From: Pantoea alhagi | Lineage (GTDB): Bacteria; Pseudomonadota; Gammaproteobacteria; Enterobacterales; Enterobacteriaceae | Direction of reading: 5' to 3' | DNA length: 64,000 nucleotides | Assembly: GCF_002101395.1 (NCBI RefSeq) | Contig: NZ_CP019706.1 | Location: 2,790,001 to 2,854,000, forward strand | In this document: piece after piece, positions 16,091 to 25,402 of the stretch | How positions within the stretch are numbered: position 1 is the stretch's first letter | Layout: each line of letters starts with the position of its first letter | Translations under genes and position numbers: made by a program | Notes under the pieces: model-generated | The model's database searches: none | Told to the model about the DNA's origin: nothing | What the model saw: the letters and a program-made list of their open reading frames with translations, nothing else

Positions 16091-17056
16091 ATGACTAAAT
16101 ACGCTTTGGTGGGTGACGTTGGCGGTACCAACGCGCGCCTGGCGCTGTGTGAAGTAGAAACCGGCCTGATTTCTCAGGTAACGACATATTCCACCTCAGA
16201 ACATCATGGACTGGAAGAGGTGATTCGTCTGTTTCTGGAAGAGCAGCAGCAGGATGTAAAAGATGGTTGTATCGCCATCGCCTGCCCGATTACCGAAGAC
16301 TGGGTAGAAATGACCAATCACGACTGGGCGTTCTCTACCAAAGCGCTGAAAGCCAACCTGGCATTTGATCATCTGGAAATCATTAACGATTTTACCGCAG
16401 TCTCTATGGCGATCCCGATGCTGACTGAAGAGGATGTTATTCAGTTTGGCGGCGGCGCAGCGGTAAAAGATAAGCCCATCGCCGTGTATGGCGCAGGCAC
16501 CGGGCTGGGCGTGGCGCATCTGGTGCATGTCGATCGCCGCTGGGTTAGCCTGCCAGGCGAGGGCGGGCACGTTGATTTCGCCCCAAACAGCGTGGAAGAA
16601 GATCTGATCCTGCGCGTGCTGCGTGAAGAGCTGGGCCATGTTTCAGCTGAGCGCGTATTGTCTGGCGCCGGTCTGGTTAACCTCTATCGCGCCATTGTTA
16701 AATCCGATAAGCGCGAGCCGGAAAATCTGAAACCAAAAGATGTTTCCGAGCGGGCGCTGGCCGATAGCTGTATCGACTGTCGCCGCGCGCTGTCGCTGTT
16801 CTGCGTAATTATGGGACGCTTCGGCGGTAACCTGGCGCTTACCCTGGGGACTTTCGGCGGCGTGTATATTGCTGGCGGTATTGTGCCGCGCTTCCTTGAG
16901 TTCTTTAAAGCCTCCGGCTTCCGCGCCGCGTTTGAAGACAAGGGCCGCTTCCGCGATTACGTGCATGATATTCCGGTCTATATGATCAAGCACGATCAGC
17001 CAGGACTACTGGGCGCAGGCGCGCATCTGCGCCAGACGCTGGGACGCGTACTTTAA
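16091..17056 (+). CDS. glk: Glucokinase
   Basis: Phosphorylates intracellular free glucose with ATP to glucose 6-phosphate. It is 321 residues, exactly the E. coli Glk length. The phosphate-binding start is LVGDVGGTNARLAL. The catalytic Asp is in EIINDFTAVSMAIP (about residue 100). The glucose-binding GEGGHVDFAP follows at about 158-167, and IMGRFGGNLALT is also present. It lies 150 bases after ipdC in the same direction and may be partly read through from it, but has room for its own promoter. It is convergent with ypdB. Confidence 0.97.
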   Translation: MTKYALVGDVGGTNARLALCEVETGLISQVTTYSTSEHHGLEEVIRLFLEEQQQDVKDGCIAIACPITEDWVEMTNHDWAFSTKALKANLAFDHLEIINDFTAVSMAIPMLTEEDVIQFGGGAAVKDKPIAVYGAGTGLGVAHLVHVDRRWVSLPGEGGHVDFAPNSVEEDLILRVLREELGHVSAERVLSGAGLVNLYRAIVKSDKREPENLKPKDVSERALADSCIDCRRALSLFCVIMGRFGGNLALTLGTFGGVYIAGGIVPRFLEFFKASGFRAAFEDKGRFRDYVHDIPVYMIKHDQPGLLGAGAHLRQTLGRVL

Positions 17057-17127
17057 TTTCGCAACATTCATGATTAGCCTGCGCGCGCAGGCTAACCATT
17101 CGCACGCCGATCCCACCCCGGACATGC

Positions 17128-17865
17128 TTACAAACGCATTAGCTGGCGAAAGGCTTTTACTTTGCTGCGACTCACCGGCACCTGAAAATCCAGATCGCGC
17201 AGCCGCAAAAGATAGGTGTTATTAAACCAGGGTTCGATTTCACGGATCTTGTTCAGGTTTACGCAGTAGGAGCGATGGCAGCGGAAAAACTGGCTTTCCG
17301 GCAGTCGGTTACAAAACTCGCTAATCGCCACCGACATCACATACTCCTCGCGACGCGTATAGACGAAAGTCAGCTTTTCATGCGCTTCCAGATAGTAGAT
17401 TTCATTGATATCCGTAACGATAATCCGTTCATCCCTGATCAGATTAACGGTTTGCGCCACCGGGCGCAGCGATGAGGTTTCCGGTGCGGCGGGCTGCTGC
17501 TGCTGCTGCCAGTGCGCTTCCAGCTTTTGCAGCATGCTGACAATGCGCGATTCGTGGTAGGGCTTAAGAATGTAGTCAAACGCTTCCAGCTCAAATGCCT
17601 GTACCGCATGCTCTTTCCAGGCGGTAATAAAAACAATTTGCGGCTTATGGGCGAACTTGCTGATGTTTTGCGCCAGCAGAACGCCATCCAGCGAGGGGAT
17701 ATTAATATCCAGAAAGATAACGTCCACTTCGTTGTGCTGCAGGAATTTCAGCACGTCGAGGCCGTCATCAAAACAGGCTGCAATATCGATATGACTGTGC
17801 TGCTTAATCATCCAGCTCAGTTCCTGCTGCGCCAAAAACTCATCTTCCACAATGATGGCTTTCAC
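17128..17865 (-). CDS. ypdB: Response regulator YpdB (PyrR), LytTR type
   Basis: The output protein of the YpdA/YpdB pyruvate-responsive two-component system. It has 245 residues: an N-terminal receiver domain with phospho-acceptor D53 (IFLDINIPSLDG), the conserved Thr/Lys region (FITAWKEHA, DYILKPY), and a C-terminal LytTR DNA-binding domain (YYLEAHEKLTFVYT, FFRCHRSYCVNL). In E. coli, YpdB activates yhjX through direct repeats. A yhjX gene with such repeats lies 10 kb to the right. The start is 13 bases after the ypdA stop, indicating one operon. Confidence 0.95.
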   Translation of the reverse strand: MKAIIVEDEFLAQQELSWMIKQHSHIDIAACFDDGLDVLKFLQHNEVDVIFLDINIPSLDGVLLAQNISKFAHKPQIVFITAWKEHAVQAFELEAFDYILKPYHESRIVSMLQKLEAHWQQQQQPAAPETSSLRPVAQTVNLIRDERIIVTDINEIYYLEAHEKLTFVYTRREEYVMSVAISEFCNRLPESQFFRCHRSYCVNLNKIREIEPWFNNTYLLRLRDLDFQVPVSRSKVKAFRQLMRL

Positions 17866-17878
17866 TTACCACTCTCCT

Positions 17879-19585
17879 TCAGGCCGTCAGCGACAGCGTT
17901 TTTTCCGGCAGTTTTTCACCGTTCTTACTGATGAAAAACACGATTTCCGTGCCCGGATGCAGCTGTGTAATCTGTAGCCCGCCGCCGTACAGCAGTTTAA
18001 CGCGATGATGTACGTTCAGCAGGCCAATCTTATTGCCCGGCATTTCGTTACGCTGCACGCGCGCGATAACCTCATCGCTGATGCCGTTTCCTGTATCGCG
18101 TACCGCAATCCGTACCCGATCGCCGACATCCTCTACCGACAGCGTCACCACGCCCTTACCACGGCAGGGCTGAATGCCATGTACGATAGCGTTTTCCACC
18201 AGCGGCTGGATCAGCAGGCTGGGAAGGGTACAGTTTATCTCTTCGTCGATGTGATAAATCATCGTCAGCTTATCGCCAAAGCGCGCCTGTTCAATGGCGA
18301 TATAATCCTTCACCTGATACAGCTCTTTTTTTATATCGATGGGCTCGTCATCGTTCAGCTCAAGGTTGTAACGTAAATAGCGCGACAGATTAATAATCAG
18401 CTGGCGCGCAGTATCGGGATTAAGCCGGATAGAAGAGGAGATCGCGTTCAGTGCGTTAAACAGGAAATGCGGATTAATCTTGCTTTGCAGCGCGCGCAGT
18501 TCCGCCTTGTTCGCCATTTCACGCAGCTGCTCAGTGCGCGACACCTCCAGTTGAGTAGAGATAATTTGCGACAGGCCGACCGCCATCTCCTTAAGTGACC
18601 AGGTAATGCGATGCGCATGGCGATAATAGATTTTCAGCGTGCCGGTGACTTCACCTTTCTCCCACAGCGGGATCACAATCATTGAGTGAATATCACGCGT
18701 GCGATAGGCCTCATCGTTGTTTTTAATAATGATTTTACCGTAGTTGATCGCCTGGCGTGTGGTGGGGCTCAGGCCATCATCGCCCTGACGATAGTGCTGT
18801 TCGCCGTAGCCGACATAGGCCAGGATTTGATGCTTATTGGTCATCGCGACGGCATCGGCGTTGATATCGTTGCGAATGATCTCACAGACCTGACGCAGCG
18901 AGTCGCTGTTTACCTGACGGAACAGCGGCAGAGTTTTATTGGCAATATCCAGTGCCAGCTTGGCATGACGCGCGGCAACCGCCTCTTTCTCTCCCTCTAC
19001 GCTTTGCACCAGCAGCACAATCAGGCCGATACTGACCGCGCCCAGAATCATCGGAATTGAAATTTCAGAGACAATCTCCAGGCCCAGCGCTGACGGCGTC
19101 GCCCAGAGAATAATCAGCAGCATGGTCAGCGATTCGCACAGCATCCCACCAAGAATACCGAGCCGCCAGCGCTGCGCTTTCGGCACTTTCAGGTTAATCC
19201 AGCCGGAAACCATGCCGGCAATAATGCTGGTAATTAAACAGGGCACCGAAGAGACGCCGTGGATATCGATTAAAAAACGATGCAGCCCGGCGATAATCCC
19301 GGTGGCGATACCCACCCATGGGCCAAACAGTATGCCGCCGGACATTACGGCGATAGTACGCACGTTCAGCAGGGAACCTTCAACATTTACTGCCGACCAG
19401 GTGCTGAACAGGGCAAACAGCGAGAAGATCGCGGTGACCGCCAGCAGCTCCTGGCGGGAGTGCTCATCTTTCTGCAAAAGCTGGCGGAAATGGCGCGTGC
19501 GCGTCAAAAAGAACAGGCAAATCAGCATTAAAGCGGCGCGATCGAACACCGCCAGCAGCATATCAAATATAGATTGCACAGGCAT
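17879..19585 (-). CDS. ypdA: Sensor histidine kinase YpdA (PyrS), LytS type
   Basis: A membrane sensor of 568 residues (E. coli 565). The N-terminus holds the LytS-type block of about six transmembrane segments (5TM-5TMR). It is followed by a GAF-like domain at about residues 220-350 and the histidine kinase core. The phosphorylated His is in LRALQSKINPHFLFNALN (about residue 370), and the ATP-binding site is LVENAIVHGIQP with DTGNGISDE. The start at 19585 (MPVQSIFDMLLAVFD) matches the family; the in-frame extension to 19672 does not. It is first gene of the ypdAB operon, divergent from alaC. Confidence 0.95.
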   Translation of the reverse strand: MPVQSIFDMLLAVFDRAALMLICLFFLTRTRHFRQLLQKDEHSRQELLAVTAIFSLFALFSTWSAVNVEGSLLNVRTIAVMSGGILFGPWVGIATGIIAGLHRFLIDIHGVSSVPCLITSIIAGMVSGWINLKVPKAQRWRLGILGGMLCESLTMLLIILWATPSALGLEIVSEISIPMILGAVSIGLIVLLVQSVEGEKEAVAARHAKLALDIANKTLPLFRQVNSDSLRQVCEIIRNDINADAVAMTNKHQILAYVGYGEQHYRQGDDGLSPTTRQAINYGKIIIKNNDEAYRTRDIHSMIVIPLWEKGEVTGTLKIYYRHAHRITWSLKEMAVGLSQIISTQLEVSRTEQLREMANKAELRALQSKINPHFLFNALNAISSSIRLNPDTARQLIINLSRYLRYNLELNDDEPIDIKKELYQVKDYIAIEQARFGDKLTMIYHIDEEINCTLPSLLIQPLVENAIVHGIQPCRGKGVVTLSVEDVGDRVRIAVRDTGNGISDEVIARVQRNEMPGNKIGLLNVHHRVKLLYGGGLQITQLHPGTEIVFFISKNGEKLPEKTLSLTA

Positions 19586-19795
19586 CTCGTGGCGTAATGA
19601 AGAAGTAACATCATAAAAAATGTGGCCATACGGCGCCACGATCTTCGCATGTTCCGCCAGCCGGCTCGACAAAAAGTTTATTTTTGCTGGCCTGTCGACA
19701 AGGGGAGCGCCGCCAGGCTATGTTCATTATTCGACCACATCAGTGGTCAGCGTCGCTCGGACGGTCCGGGCGCTTACGTATATTCTGAGGATGCT

Positions 19796-21022
19796 ATGGC
19801 TGATAACAGCTCGTCTCGTCGTTTTTCGCGTATTGAACGTCTCCCCCCTTACGTTTTTAACATTACCGCTGAGCTGAAAATGGCTGCGCGTCGGCGCGGC
19901 GAAGATATTATCGATTTCAGCATGGGCAACCCCGATGGCGCAACGCCGCCGCACATCGTCGAAAAGCTATGTCAGGTGGCGCAGCGTGACGATACGCACG
20001 GCTACTCTACCTCGCGCGGTATTCCGCGTCTGCGTCGGGCGATCTCACGCTGGTACGCTGACCGTTATGAGGTGGAGATCGATCCCGAATCGGAAGCGAT
20101 TGTTACCATCGGTTCGAAAGAGGGACTGGCGCATCTGATGCTGGCGACGCTTGATCATGGTGATACCGTACTGGTGCCCAATCCCAGCTATCCCATTCAT
20201 ATTTACGGCGCGGTGATCGCTGGCGCACAGGTGCGCTCGGTGCCGCTGGTGGCTGGCGTGGACTTTTTTAACGAGCTGGAAAGAGCGATCCGCGAAAGTT
20301 ATCCCAAGCCGAAAATGATGATCCTCGGTTTCCCATCAAATCCTACCGCGCAGTGCGTCGAGCTTGATTTCTTTGAGCGGGTGATTGCGCTGGCGAAGCA
20401 GTACAACGTGCTGGTGATCCACGATCTGGCCTACGCCGACATCGTCTACGACGGCTGGAAAGCGCCCTCTATTATGCAGGTGCCAGGTGCGCGCGACGTG
20501 GCGGTTGAGTTTTTTACGCTGTCGAAAAGCTACAACATGGCGGGCTGGCGCATCGGTTTTATGGTCGGTAATAAAGAACTGGTGAACGCGCTGGCGCGTA
20601 TCAAAAGCTATCACGATTACGGCACTTTTACGCCGCTGCAGGTGGCGGCCATCGCCGCGCTGGAAGGCGATCAGCAGTGCGTGCGCGATATTGCGCAGCA
20701 GTATAAACGCCGCCGCGACGTGCTGGTAAAAGGGCTGCATGAGGCAGGCTGGATGGTTGAGATGCCCAGGGCTTCCATGTACGTCTGGGCCAAAATCCCC
20801 GATCGCTATGCGGAGCAGGGATCGCTGGAGTTTGCCAAACGGCTATTGCAGGAGGCGAAGGTTTGCGTCTCGCCGGGTATTGGTTTTGGCGACTATGGCG
20901 ATACGCATGTGCGCTTTGCGCTGATTGAGAATTGCGATCGTATTCGTCAGGCGGTGCGGGGAATTAAAGCGATGTTTCGTGCCGATGGCATTTTGCCGGG
21001 CAATGGAAAAAGCGACTACTGA
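19796..21022 (+). CDS. alaC: Glutamate-pyruvate aminotransferase AlaC
   Basis: A PLP-dependent class I transaminase making alanine from pyruvate and glutamate. It has 408 residues; the start at 19796 (MADNSSSRRFSRIERLPPY) matches E. coli AlaC (412), with AGGA 6 bases upstream. The PLP lysine is in TLSKSYNMAGWRIGF (about residue 240), and the cofactor-binding asparagine is in GFPSNPTAQCVE (about 177). It faces ypdA across 210 bases, placing pyruvate sensing beside a pyruvate-consuming enzyme, as in E. coli. The hairpin GACCAC/GTGGTC (19734-19749) in the leader has no assigned role. Confidence 0.96.
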   Translation: MADNSSSRRFSRIERLPPYVFNITAELKMAARRRGEDIIDFSMGNPDGATPPHIVEKLCQVAQRDDTHGYSTSRGIPRLRRAISRWYADRYEVEIDPESEAIVTIGSKEGLAHLMLATLDHGDTVLVPNPSYPIHIYGAVIAGAQVRSVPLVAGVDFFNELERAIRESYPKPKMMILGFPSNPTAQCVELDFFERVIALAKQYNVLVIHDLAYADIVYDGWKAPSIMQVPGARDVAVEFFTLSKSYNMAGWRIGFMVGNKELVNALARIKSYHDYGTFTPLQVAAIAALEGDQQCVRDIAQQYKRRRDVLVKGLHEAGWMVEMPRASMYVWAKIPDRYAEQGSLEFAKRLLQEAKVCVSPGIGFGDYGDTHVRFALIENCDRIRQAVRGIKAMFRADGILPGNGKSDY

Positions 21023-21031
21023 AAGCAAATC

Positions 21032-21058
21032 GGGCGACGCATGACGTCGCCCCTATTT
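21032..21058. terminator. Terminator between alaC and ypdK
   Basis: GGGCGACG, a CATGA loop and CGTCGCCC are followed by CTATTTT. It follows the alaC stop and faces the convergent ypdK end. Confidence 0.75.
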
Positions 21059-21066
21059 TCGCACGC

Positions 21067-21138
21067 TTACAGCATTAGCATGAAGGTACCAACCCAGACT
21101 AACAGGAAAAAAGAGATTCCCATCAACGCGTATTTCAC
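21067..21138 (-). CDS. ypdK: Small membrane protein YpdK
   Basis: A 23-residue ORF, MKYALMGISFFLLVWVGTFM plus LML, starting at GTG with a GAGGAG site 7 bases upstream. It matches the E. coli small membrane protein YpdK in length, in the MKY start, in the GISF core and in the W-GTF motif. It is essentially one transmembrane helix. It is convergent with alaC, as in E. coli. Function is unknown. Confidence 0.85.
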   Translation of the reverse strand: MKYALMGISFFLLVWVGTFMLML

Positions 21139-21345
21139 CTGACAACTCCTCTGAGCGGTTATGTCGGTGGCGATCCCAGGCCTGCATAACGCGAACAGAA
21201 TAAAAACAAGGCGCGCTTTCTTTAGTACGACGCCTTTGCTCCGGTTAGTCCTGAATAACTCAGAACGGGATCGCGCGCTAATTTACGCGGATTCGATCAC
21301 AAAATAAATAGGCATGCTCCGAGCCGTAGCCCGAAAAGCTTGCCG

Positions 21346-22374
21346 TTACTTCACTTTAATTTCCGGGATCACCGACATGCCTACCCGCAGATGCGCCAGG
21401 TTAGGCTGATCGGCATCCAGAACGATTTTGACCGGCAGGCGCTGTACCACCTTGGTGAAATTTCCCGTGGCGTTATCTGCGGCAATGGCGGAAAAAGTCG
21501 CGCCGGTTGCGGGCGCGATGCTATCGACGTGACCATGAAAATGCTGGCCGGGCAGCGCATCAACGGTAATCTCTACCGGCTGACCGGGTTGCACCTTATC
21601 CAACTGGGTTTCCAGATAATTCGCGACAATATAGCTTTGCTCCAGCGGCACCAGCGCCAGCAGGCGGCTGCCGGCAGAAACATACGCGCCCTGACGCAGC
21701 GCACGCTGACCCACCATACCGCTTACCGGTGCCACAATGCGCGTATAAGAGAGATTCAGCTGCGCCTGATCGACTGCAGCCTGAGCGGCGGCAATATCGG
21801 CCTCCGCCTGTTTCTGGCTGGCCAGTAAAATTGCCGTCTCTTTCTCTGCTGCCACTACCGCAGCCCGATTTTGCTCAACCTGAGCGGCGGCAGATCGCAT
21901 GGTCGAGCTGGCCTTCTGCTGCTCGTCGGCGGTGGCGGTGCCGCTTTGCAACAGACGACGGTAGCGCTCGGCGTTCTGCCCGGCGTAGCTTAAGGTCGCC
22001 TGGCTGGCGTTCACCGCCGCCTTTTGCTGGGCGATCACCGCCTGCTGTTGCTCCCGCTGGGCAACAATGCTGGCAAGCTTCGCCTCGCTTAGCTGCAGGT
22101 TCGCTCTGGCGCTCTCCAGCGCAACGCGGTAGTCGCGGTCATCCAGCGTGGCGAGCAGTTCGCCCGCTTTTACCCGCTGGTTATCACGCACCATCACCTG
22201 ACTGATATAGCCAGAAATTTTCGGTGCCACCAACGTATAGTCCGCAGTGACCCATGCGTCATCGGTGCGATAGTCGGCCCGCATCATGCTGGACCAGATA
22301 AAGAAGGCAATAGCCAGTAAGACAATCAACAGTACCGCCAACAGGCCGGTACGTTTAGCAGGTGTTAAAGACAT
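21346..22374 (-). CDS. HlyD/EmrA-family membrane fusion protein
   Basis: The periplasmic adaptor of a tripartite multidrug efflux system, 342 residues. An N-terminal membrane anchor (about residues 8-28) leads into the barrel-sandwich/lipoyl half (DAWVTADYTLVAPKISGYIS). A long coiled-coil hairpin spans about 75-200, with Gln/Ala-rich heptads. The second lipoyl half is TRIVAPVSGMVGQRALRQG, followed by a beta-barrel. It belongs to the EmrA/YibH group. It begins 2 bases after the upstream MFS gene stops, so the two are translated together. No outer membrane factor is nearby; TolC is assumed. Confidence 0.88.
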   Translation of the reverse strand: MSLTPAKRTGLLAVLLIVLLAIAFFIWSSMMRADYRTDDAWVTADYTLVAPKISGYISQVMVRDNQRVKAGELLATLDDRDYRVALESARANLQLSEAKLASIVAQREQQQAVIAQQKAAVNASQATLSYAGQNAERYRRLLQSGTATADEQQKASSTMRSAAAQVEQNRAAVVAAEKETAILLASQKQAEADIAAAQAAVDQAQLNLSYTRIVAPVSGMVGQRALRQGAYVSAGSRLLALVPLEQSYIVANYLETQLDKVQPGQPVEITVDALPGQHFHGHVDSIAPATGATFSAIAADNATGNFTKVVQRLPVKIVLDADQPNLAHLRVGMSVIPEIKVK

Positions 22375-22376
22375 CG

Positions 22377-23984
22377 TTAAATTCCCGGTTTTGTTATAAC
22401 AGGTTGTTGTAATAGCGTTTGCGGCGGCCAGACACGCTTCGGCAGCCAGGCGGTCAGCAGGATCAGCAGCAGGGCAAAAGCGATCAGCAACAGATAGCTG
22501 TCGCTGATGCTTAATATCTGCGCCTGATGCTTAACCAGCGTGGAGAAATGGGCGATATTTTCCGTGGAGCTGATGCTGCCGTCCGGCAATAGCGGAACGG
22601 AGGCGCTGGCTTCTTCAGACGAGCCGGCACGCAGCAGCCAGCTGCGATTGGCAGCGCCGTCCAGTAAAATATGTGAATGAAACTGCTCGCGATGGCTGAG
22701 AAACCACTCCACCAGCGTACCGGCCGCCACGCTGGAAAAGCCGCGCACGGTATTAAACATTGCTGAAGCAAACGGGCCTTCCGGCGGCAGTACTACCGAT
22801 GTGGCACTCATTAACACCGGCAAAATCATCATCGGCTGGCCAAAGGCCTGCATCACCTGGATTAGCCAAAAGTTTTGGCGCGCCCAGTCACCGGTAAGCT
22901 GCGAGCCCATCAGACAGGATCCTGCCATCAGCAGGGCACCGCATGAGAGCACCCAGCGGCAGTCGATCCAGCGCAGATTAAGCAGCATGGCGATAAACGG
23001 AGCGATCAGCAGCTGCGGCGCGCCAATCATCAACGCTAACGGCGCAAACTGTGCGGTGCGAAAACCGTCCACCTGAGAAAAGTATGCCGAAGGCAGCGCC
23101 GATCCGGAGAGCGCCAGCAGCAGCACGCCCGCCAGCGTAAGCAAACCGTGCGTCAGGTTAGGACGTGACAGCATTTGCAGGCGGAACAGCGGCAGCGGAT
23201 GAAACCACTCATTAATCAGAAAGACCGTCAGCAGCGCCACGCTCGCCAGCAGCATAGCGCAGATCAGCGGCGAGCTGAGCCAGTCGAGACGTTCTCCGTG
23301 GCTTAACGTCAGGATCAGCAGCGCAATGCCGCTACAGCCGGTGAGCATGCCAAACAGATCCATCTGTCGGAAACGCTCAAGCCGCACAGGATCCTGCGGG
23401 AGCCCCCAGCCAATCAACACCATAGCGATCAGCATAGCCGGAATAATTTGCCAAAAAACAAAGGCCCAGCCCACGCTGTCGGTCCAGAAAGCGGTCAGGG
23501 TAGCGGCCATATTGGGGCCAAAGGTGGCGGTTAATGCATAGGCGCTCAGTCCGTAAAGCTTTAGCGGCGGCGGCAGAAAGCGCAGCGCGACCGTCATCAG
23601 CAACGGCGGCAATGCGCCACCAAAAATTCCCTGCAGCACACGCAGCGTCAGGAACAGCGGATAGTGCGTGACAAAAGGCAGCAGCGCCGCCATCAGTCCA
23701 AAACCGAACGCCACGCCAAGCGCGAAGCGACGCAGCGATAACGTAACAGCAAACCAGGGCGCGATCATCATGGCGGCGACTTCTGCCGCCTGATAGCCAG
23801 CAATAAGCCAGCTTCCCCGATCGTAACTGATGCCCAGCGCGGCGCGAATATCGGCCAGAGCCATATCGGTGACGCGATCGTTAAGCCCGGAAGCAAGGGC
23901 AGCAATCAGCACCCCGGCCAGCCCCAGTGCCAGACGCAGGGTAAAAGGATGGGGAGCCGGTGCAGCGGCAGGCTGACCGTTCAT
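22377..23984 (-). CDS. EmrB-like MFS multidrug transporter (DHA2 type)
   Basis: A 535-residue inner-membrane drug/proton antiporter with about 14 hydrophobic segments. Residues 16-60 give the first helices (VLIAALASGLNDRV), then GSWLIAGYQAAEVAAMMIAPW and LRVLQGIFGGALPPLLMTVALRF, a DHA2-type motif C/A region. The start at 23984 has GGAG 8 bases upstream; the longer frame to 24134 would run through the operator region and is rejected. It is first in the operon with the EmrA-like adaptor and divergent from an IclR regulator. Twin palindromes lie upstream, implying repression relieved by an unknown compound. Confidence 0.88.
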   Translation of the reverse strand: MNGQPAAAPAPHPFTLRLALGLAGVLIAALASGLNDRVTDMALADIRAALGISYDRGSWLIAGYQAAEVAAMMIAPWFAVTLSLRRFALGVAFGFGLMAALLPFVTHYPLFLTLRVLQGIFGGALPPLLMTVALRFLPPPLKLYGLSAYALTATFGPNMAATLTAFWTDSVGWAFVFWQIIPAMLIAMVLIGWGLPQDPVRLERFRQMDLFGMLTGCSGIALLILTLSHGERLDWLSSPLICAMLLASVALLTVFLINEWFHPLPLFRLQMLSRPNLTHGLLTLAGVLLLALSGSALPSAYFSQVDGFRTAQFAPLALMIGAPQLLIAPFIAMLLNLRWIDCRWVLSCGALLMAGSCLMGSQLTGDWARQNFWLIQVMQAFGQPMMILPVLMSATSVVLPPEGPFASAMFNTVRGFSSVAAGTLVEWFLSHREQFHSHILLDGAANRSWLLRAGSSEEASASVPLLPDGSISSTENIAHFSTLVKHQAQILSISDSYLLLIAFALLLILLTAWLPKRVWPPQTLLQQPVITKPGI

Positions 23985-24020
23985 AGCAGGTACTCCATAG
24001 CGTTTTTTATTATGGTGTGG

Positions 24021-24117
24021 TGTATTGTGATGCGATACAGCGAGCGCGCATCTTACATGTCGATTAGATGTATTGCAATGTGATACAGGCTGGGAAGGTG
24101 GCATGAAATGCGCTACA
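24021..24117. promoter_or_regulatory. Twin 19-bp palindromes plus a degenerate third, efflux/IclR control region
   Basis: TGTATTGTGATGCGATACA (24021-24039) and TGTATTGCAATGTGATACA (24069-24087) are near-identical TGTAT-N9-ATACA palindromes whose starts are 48 bases apart. A weaker copy matching about 13 of 19 bases ends ATGCGCTACA (24099-24117). They occupy the divergent promoter gap between the efflux operon and the IclR gene and are the likely operators of that regulator. Confidence 0.7.
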
Positions 24118-24148
24118 GTATCGACGCCCTTCATGGAAAGAGAACAGC

Positions 24149-24937
24149 ATGTTCATGTCTGAAAAACCGTACCATCGTGATGATGAGAAAACGGGCGGCA
24201 TCCAGGTGATTGCACGCGCAGCGAAAATCCTTAACGCCTTAGGAGAGCAGCCGGGCGGTATGAGTTTGGGAGAAATTGCTCAGGCGGTGGATCTCCCTCG
24301 TTCAACGGTACAGCGTATTGTAGCGGCGCTGGACGCGGCCCAAATGGTACGCAGTCACGGTGCAGGCGGCGTGCGGCTCGGGCCAGCGCTGCTGCGTTTG
24401 ATCTCCAGCGTTCATACGGATGTCGTGGGAGTGGCGCGTCCTTTGCTGCAGGCGCTGAGCGATGCCACCGGAGAAACCGTTTCGCTGGCGCGCGCCAGCG
24501 GCACCCAACTGGCAATTGTGCATTTTATCGTTGCCGATCGTGAACTACGCGTCGTACCAAGGATGGGGCTTAATCTGCCTCTGTACAGTACCTCAGGCGG
24601 TCGCGCCCTGCTGGCGCTGGAGAGCGACGAAGATGTCCGGGCGCTGGTGGGTGATTCCTGGGACGCTATTACCGAAAAGACCATTAAAACCTTGCCGGAG
24701 CTGCTGCGGCAGTTAAAAGAGATCCGCCAGAGCGGCGTCTCTTTTGATCGTGGTGAAACCCTGGAAGGGATCTCTACGATGGGTGTTGCGCTGGATACCT
24801 TGCTGGGACGCTTTGCCGTTTCGCTGCTGGTGCCGGCGGCGCGCTTTCACAGGAATGAAGCGTTCTATCGTGATGAAATACTAAGATGTAAGGAAGCGAT
24901 GACGCGTGAAATTGGCAAACATCTGGCGCATGACTGA
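24149..24937 (+). CDS. IclR-family transcriptional regulator
   Basis: A 262-residue IclR-type regulator. The winged helix-turn-helix spans about residues 18-80 (MSLGEIAQAVDLPRSTVQRIVAAL, written in two parts: MSLGEIAQAVDL and PRSTVQRIVAAL). The C-terminal effector domain contains RASGTQLAIVHFI, LPLYSTSGGRALLAL and FDRGETLEGISTMGVAL. Start is ATG 24149 or 24155. It is divergent from the EmrAB-like operon and directly upstream of a universal stress protein gene (12-base gap), so it probably represses the efflux genes and itself. The ligand is unknown; aromatic acids are common for the family. Confidence 0.88.
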   Translation: MFMSEKPYHRDDEKTGGIQVIARAAKILNALGEQPGGMSLGEIAQAVDLPRSTVQRIVAALDAAQMVRSHGAGGVRLGPALLRLISSVHTDVVGVARPLLQALSDATGETVSLARASGTQLAIVHFIVADRELRVVPRMGLNLPLYSTSGGRALLALESDEDVRALVGDSWDAITEKTIKTLPELLRQLKEIRQSGVSFDRGETLEGISTMGVALDTLLGRFAVSLLVPAARFHRNEAFYRDEILRCKEAMTREIGKHLAHD

Positions 24938-24949
24938 GGAATAAACAGA

Positions 24950-25402
24950 ATGACAACCTTACTGGTCGCAATAGATAACTCGGATCACTCACGTAAAGTC
25001 GTCTCCCTGGCAACGGAGCAGGCGCGAGCGTTAAAGGCACAGGTGATAGTGCTGTGCTGCATCGATCCGGCCTATGCCACCTGCGGCGAGCCGCTGGATA
25101 TTACGGCCGGCGAAGATCCTGCTGACTTCGGCGCGGCGCTGGATGAGCAAAACACCGCAGAGCTGGTGATTCGCCATGCGCTGGCACAGCTGCTGGGAGC
25201 AGGAATCGTTGCGCGCGGTCGCGTGGTGGCGGGCGAGTCGGCGGAGACCATTGTGGCGCAGGCCGCTGCGCTGGATGCCGAAATGATTATTATGGGGCGT
25301 CGCCATCTTTCGCCGTTTAATCGTCTGCTGAAAGGTTCCGTTAGTGCAGCGGTTATTGAACGTGCGCATTGTCCGGTACTGGTAGACGTTCGCGCGCAAT
25401 AG
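24950..25402 (+). CDS. Universal stress protein (UspA family)
   Basis: A 150-residue single Usp domain. The N-terminus TTLLVAIDNSDHSRKVV supplies the conserved Asp. The ATP-binding loop is MGRRHLSPFNRLLKGSVSAAVI near residues 122-143, fitting G-2x-G-9x-G(S/T) only loosely: the second glycine of the motif is replaced (GRRHLSPFNRLLKGS), so nucleotide binding is uncertain. It is 12 bases downstream of the IclR gene and probably in the same transcript, linking it to the efflux locus. Confidence 0.85.
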   Translation: MTTLLVAIDNSDHSRKVVSLATEQARALKAQVIVLCCIDPAYATCGEPLDITAGEDPADFGAALDEQNTAELVIRHALAQLLGAGIVARGRVVAGESAETIVAQAAALDAEMIIMGRRHLSPFNRLLKGSVSAAVIERAHCPVLVDVRAQ

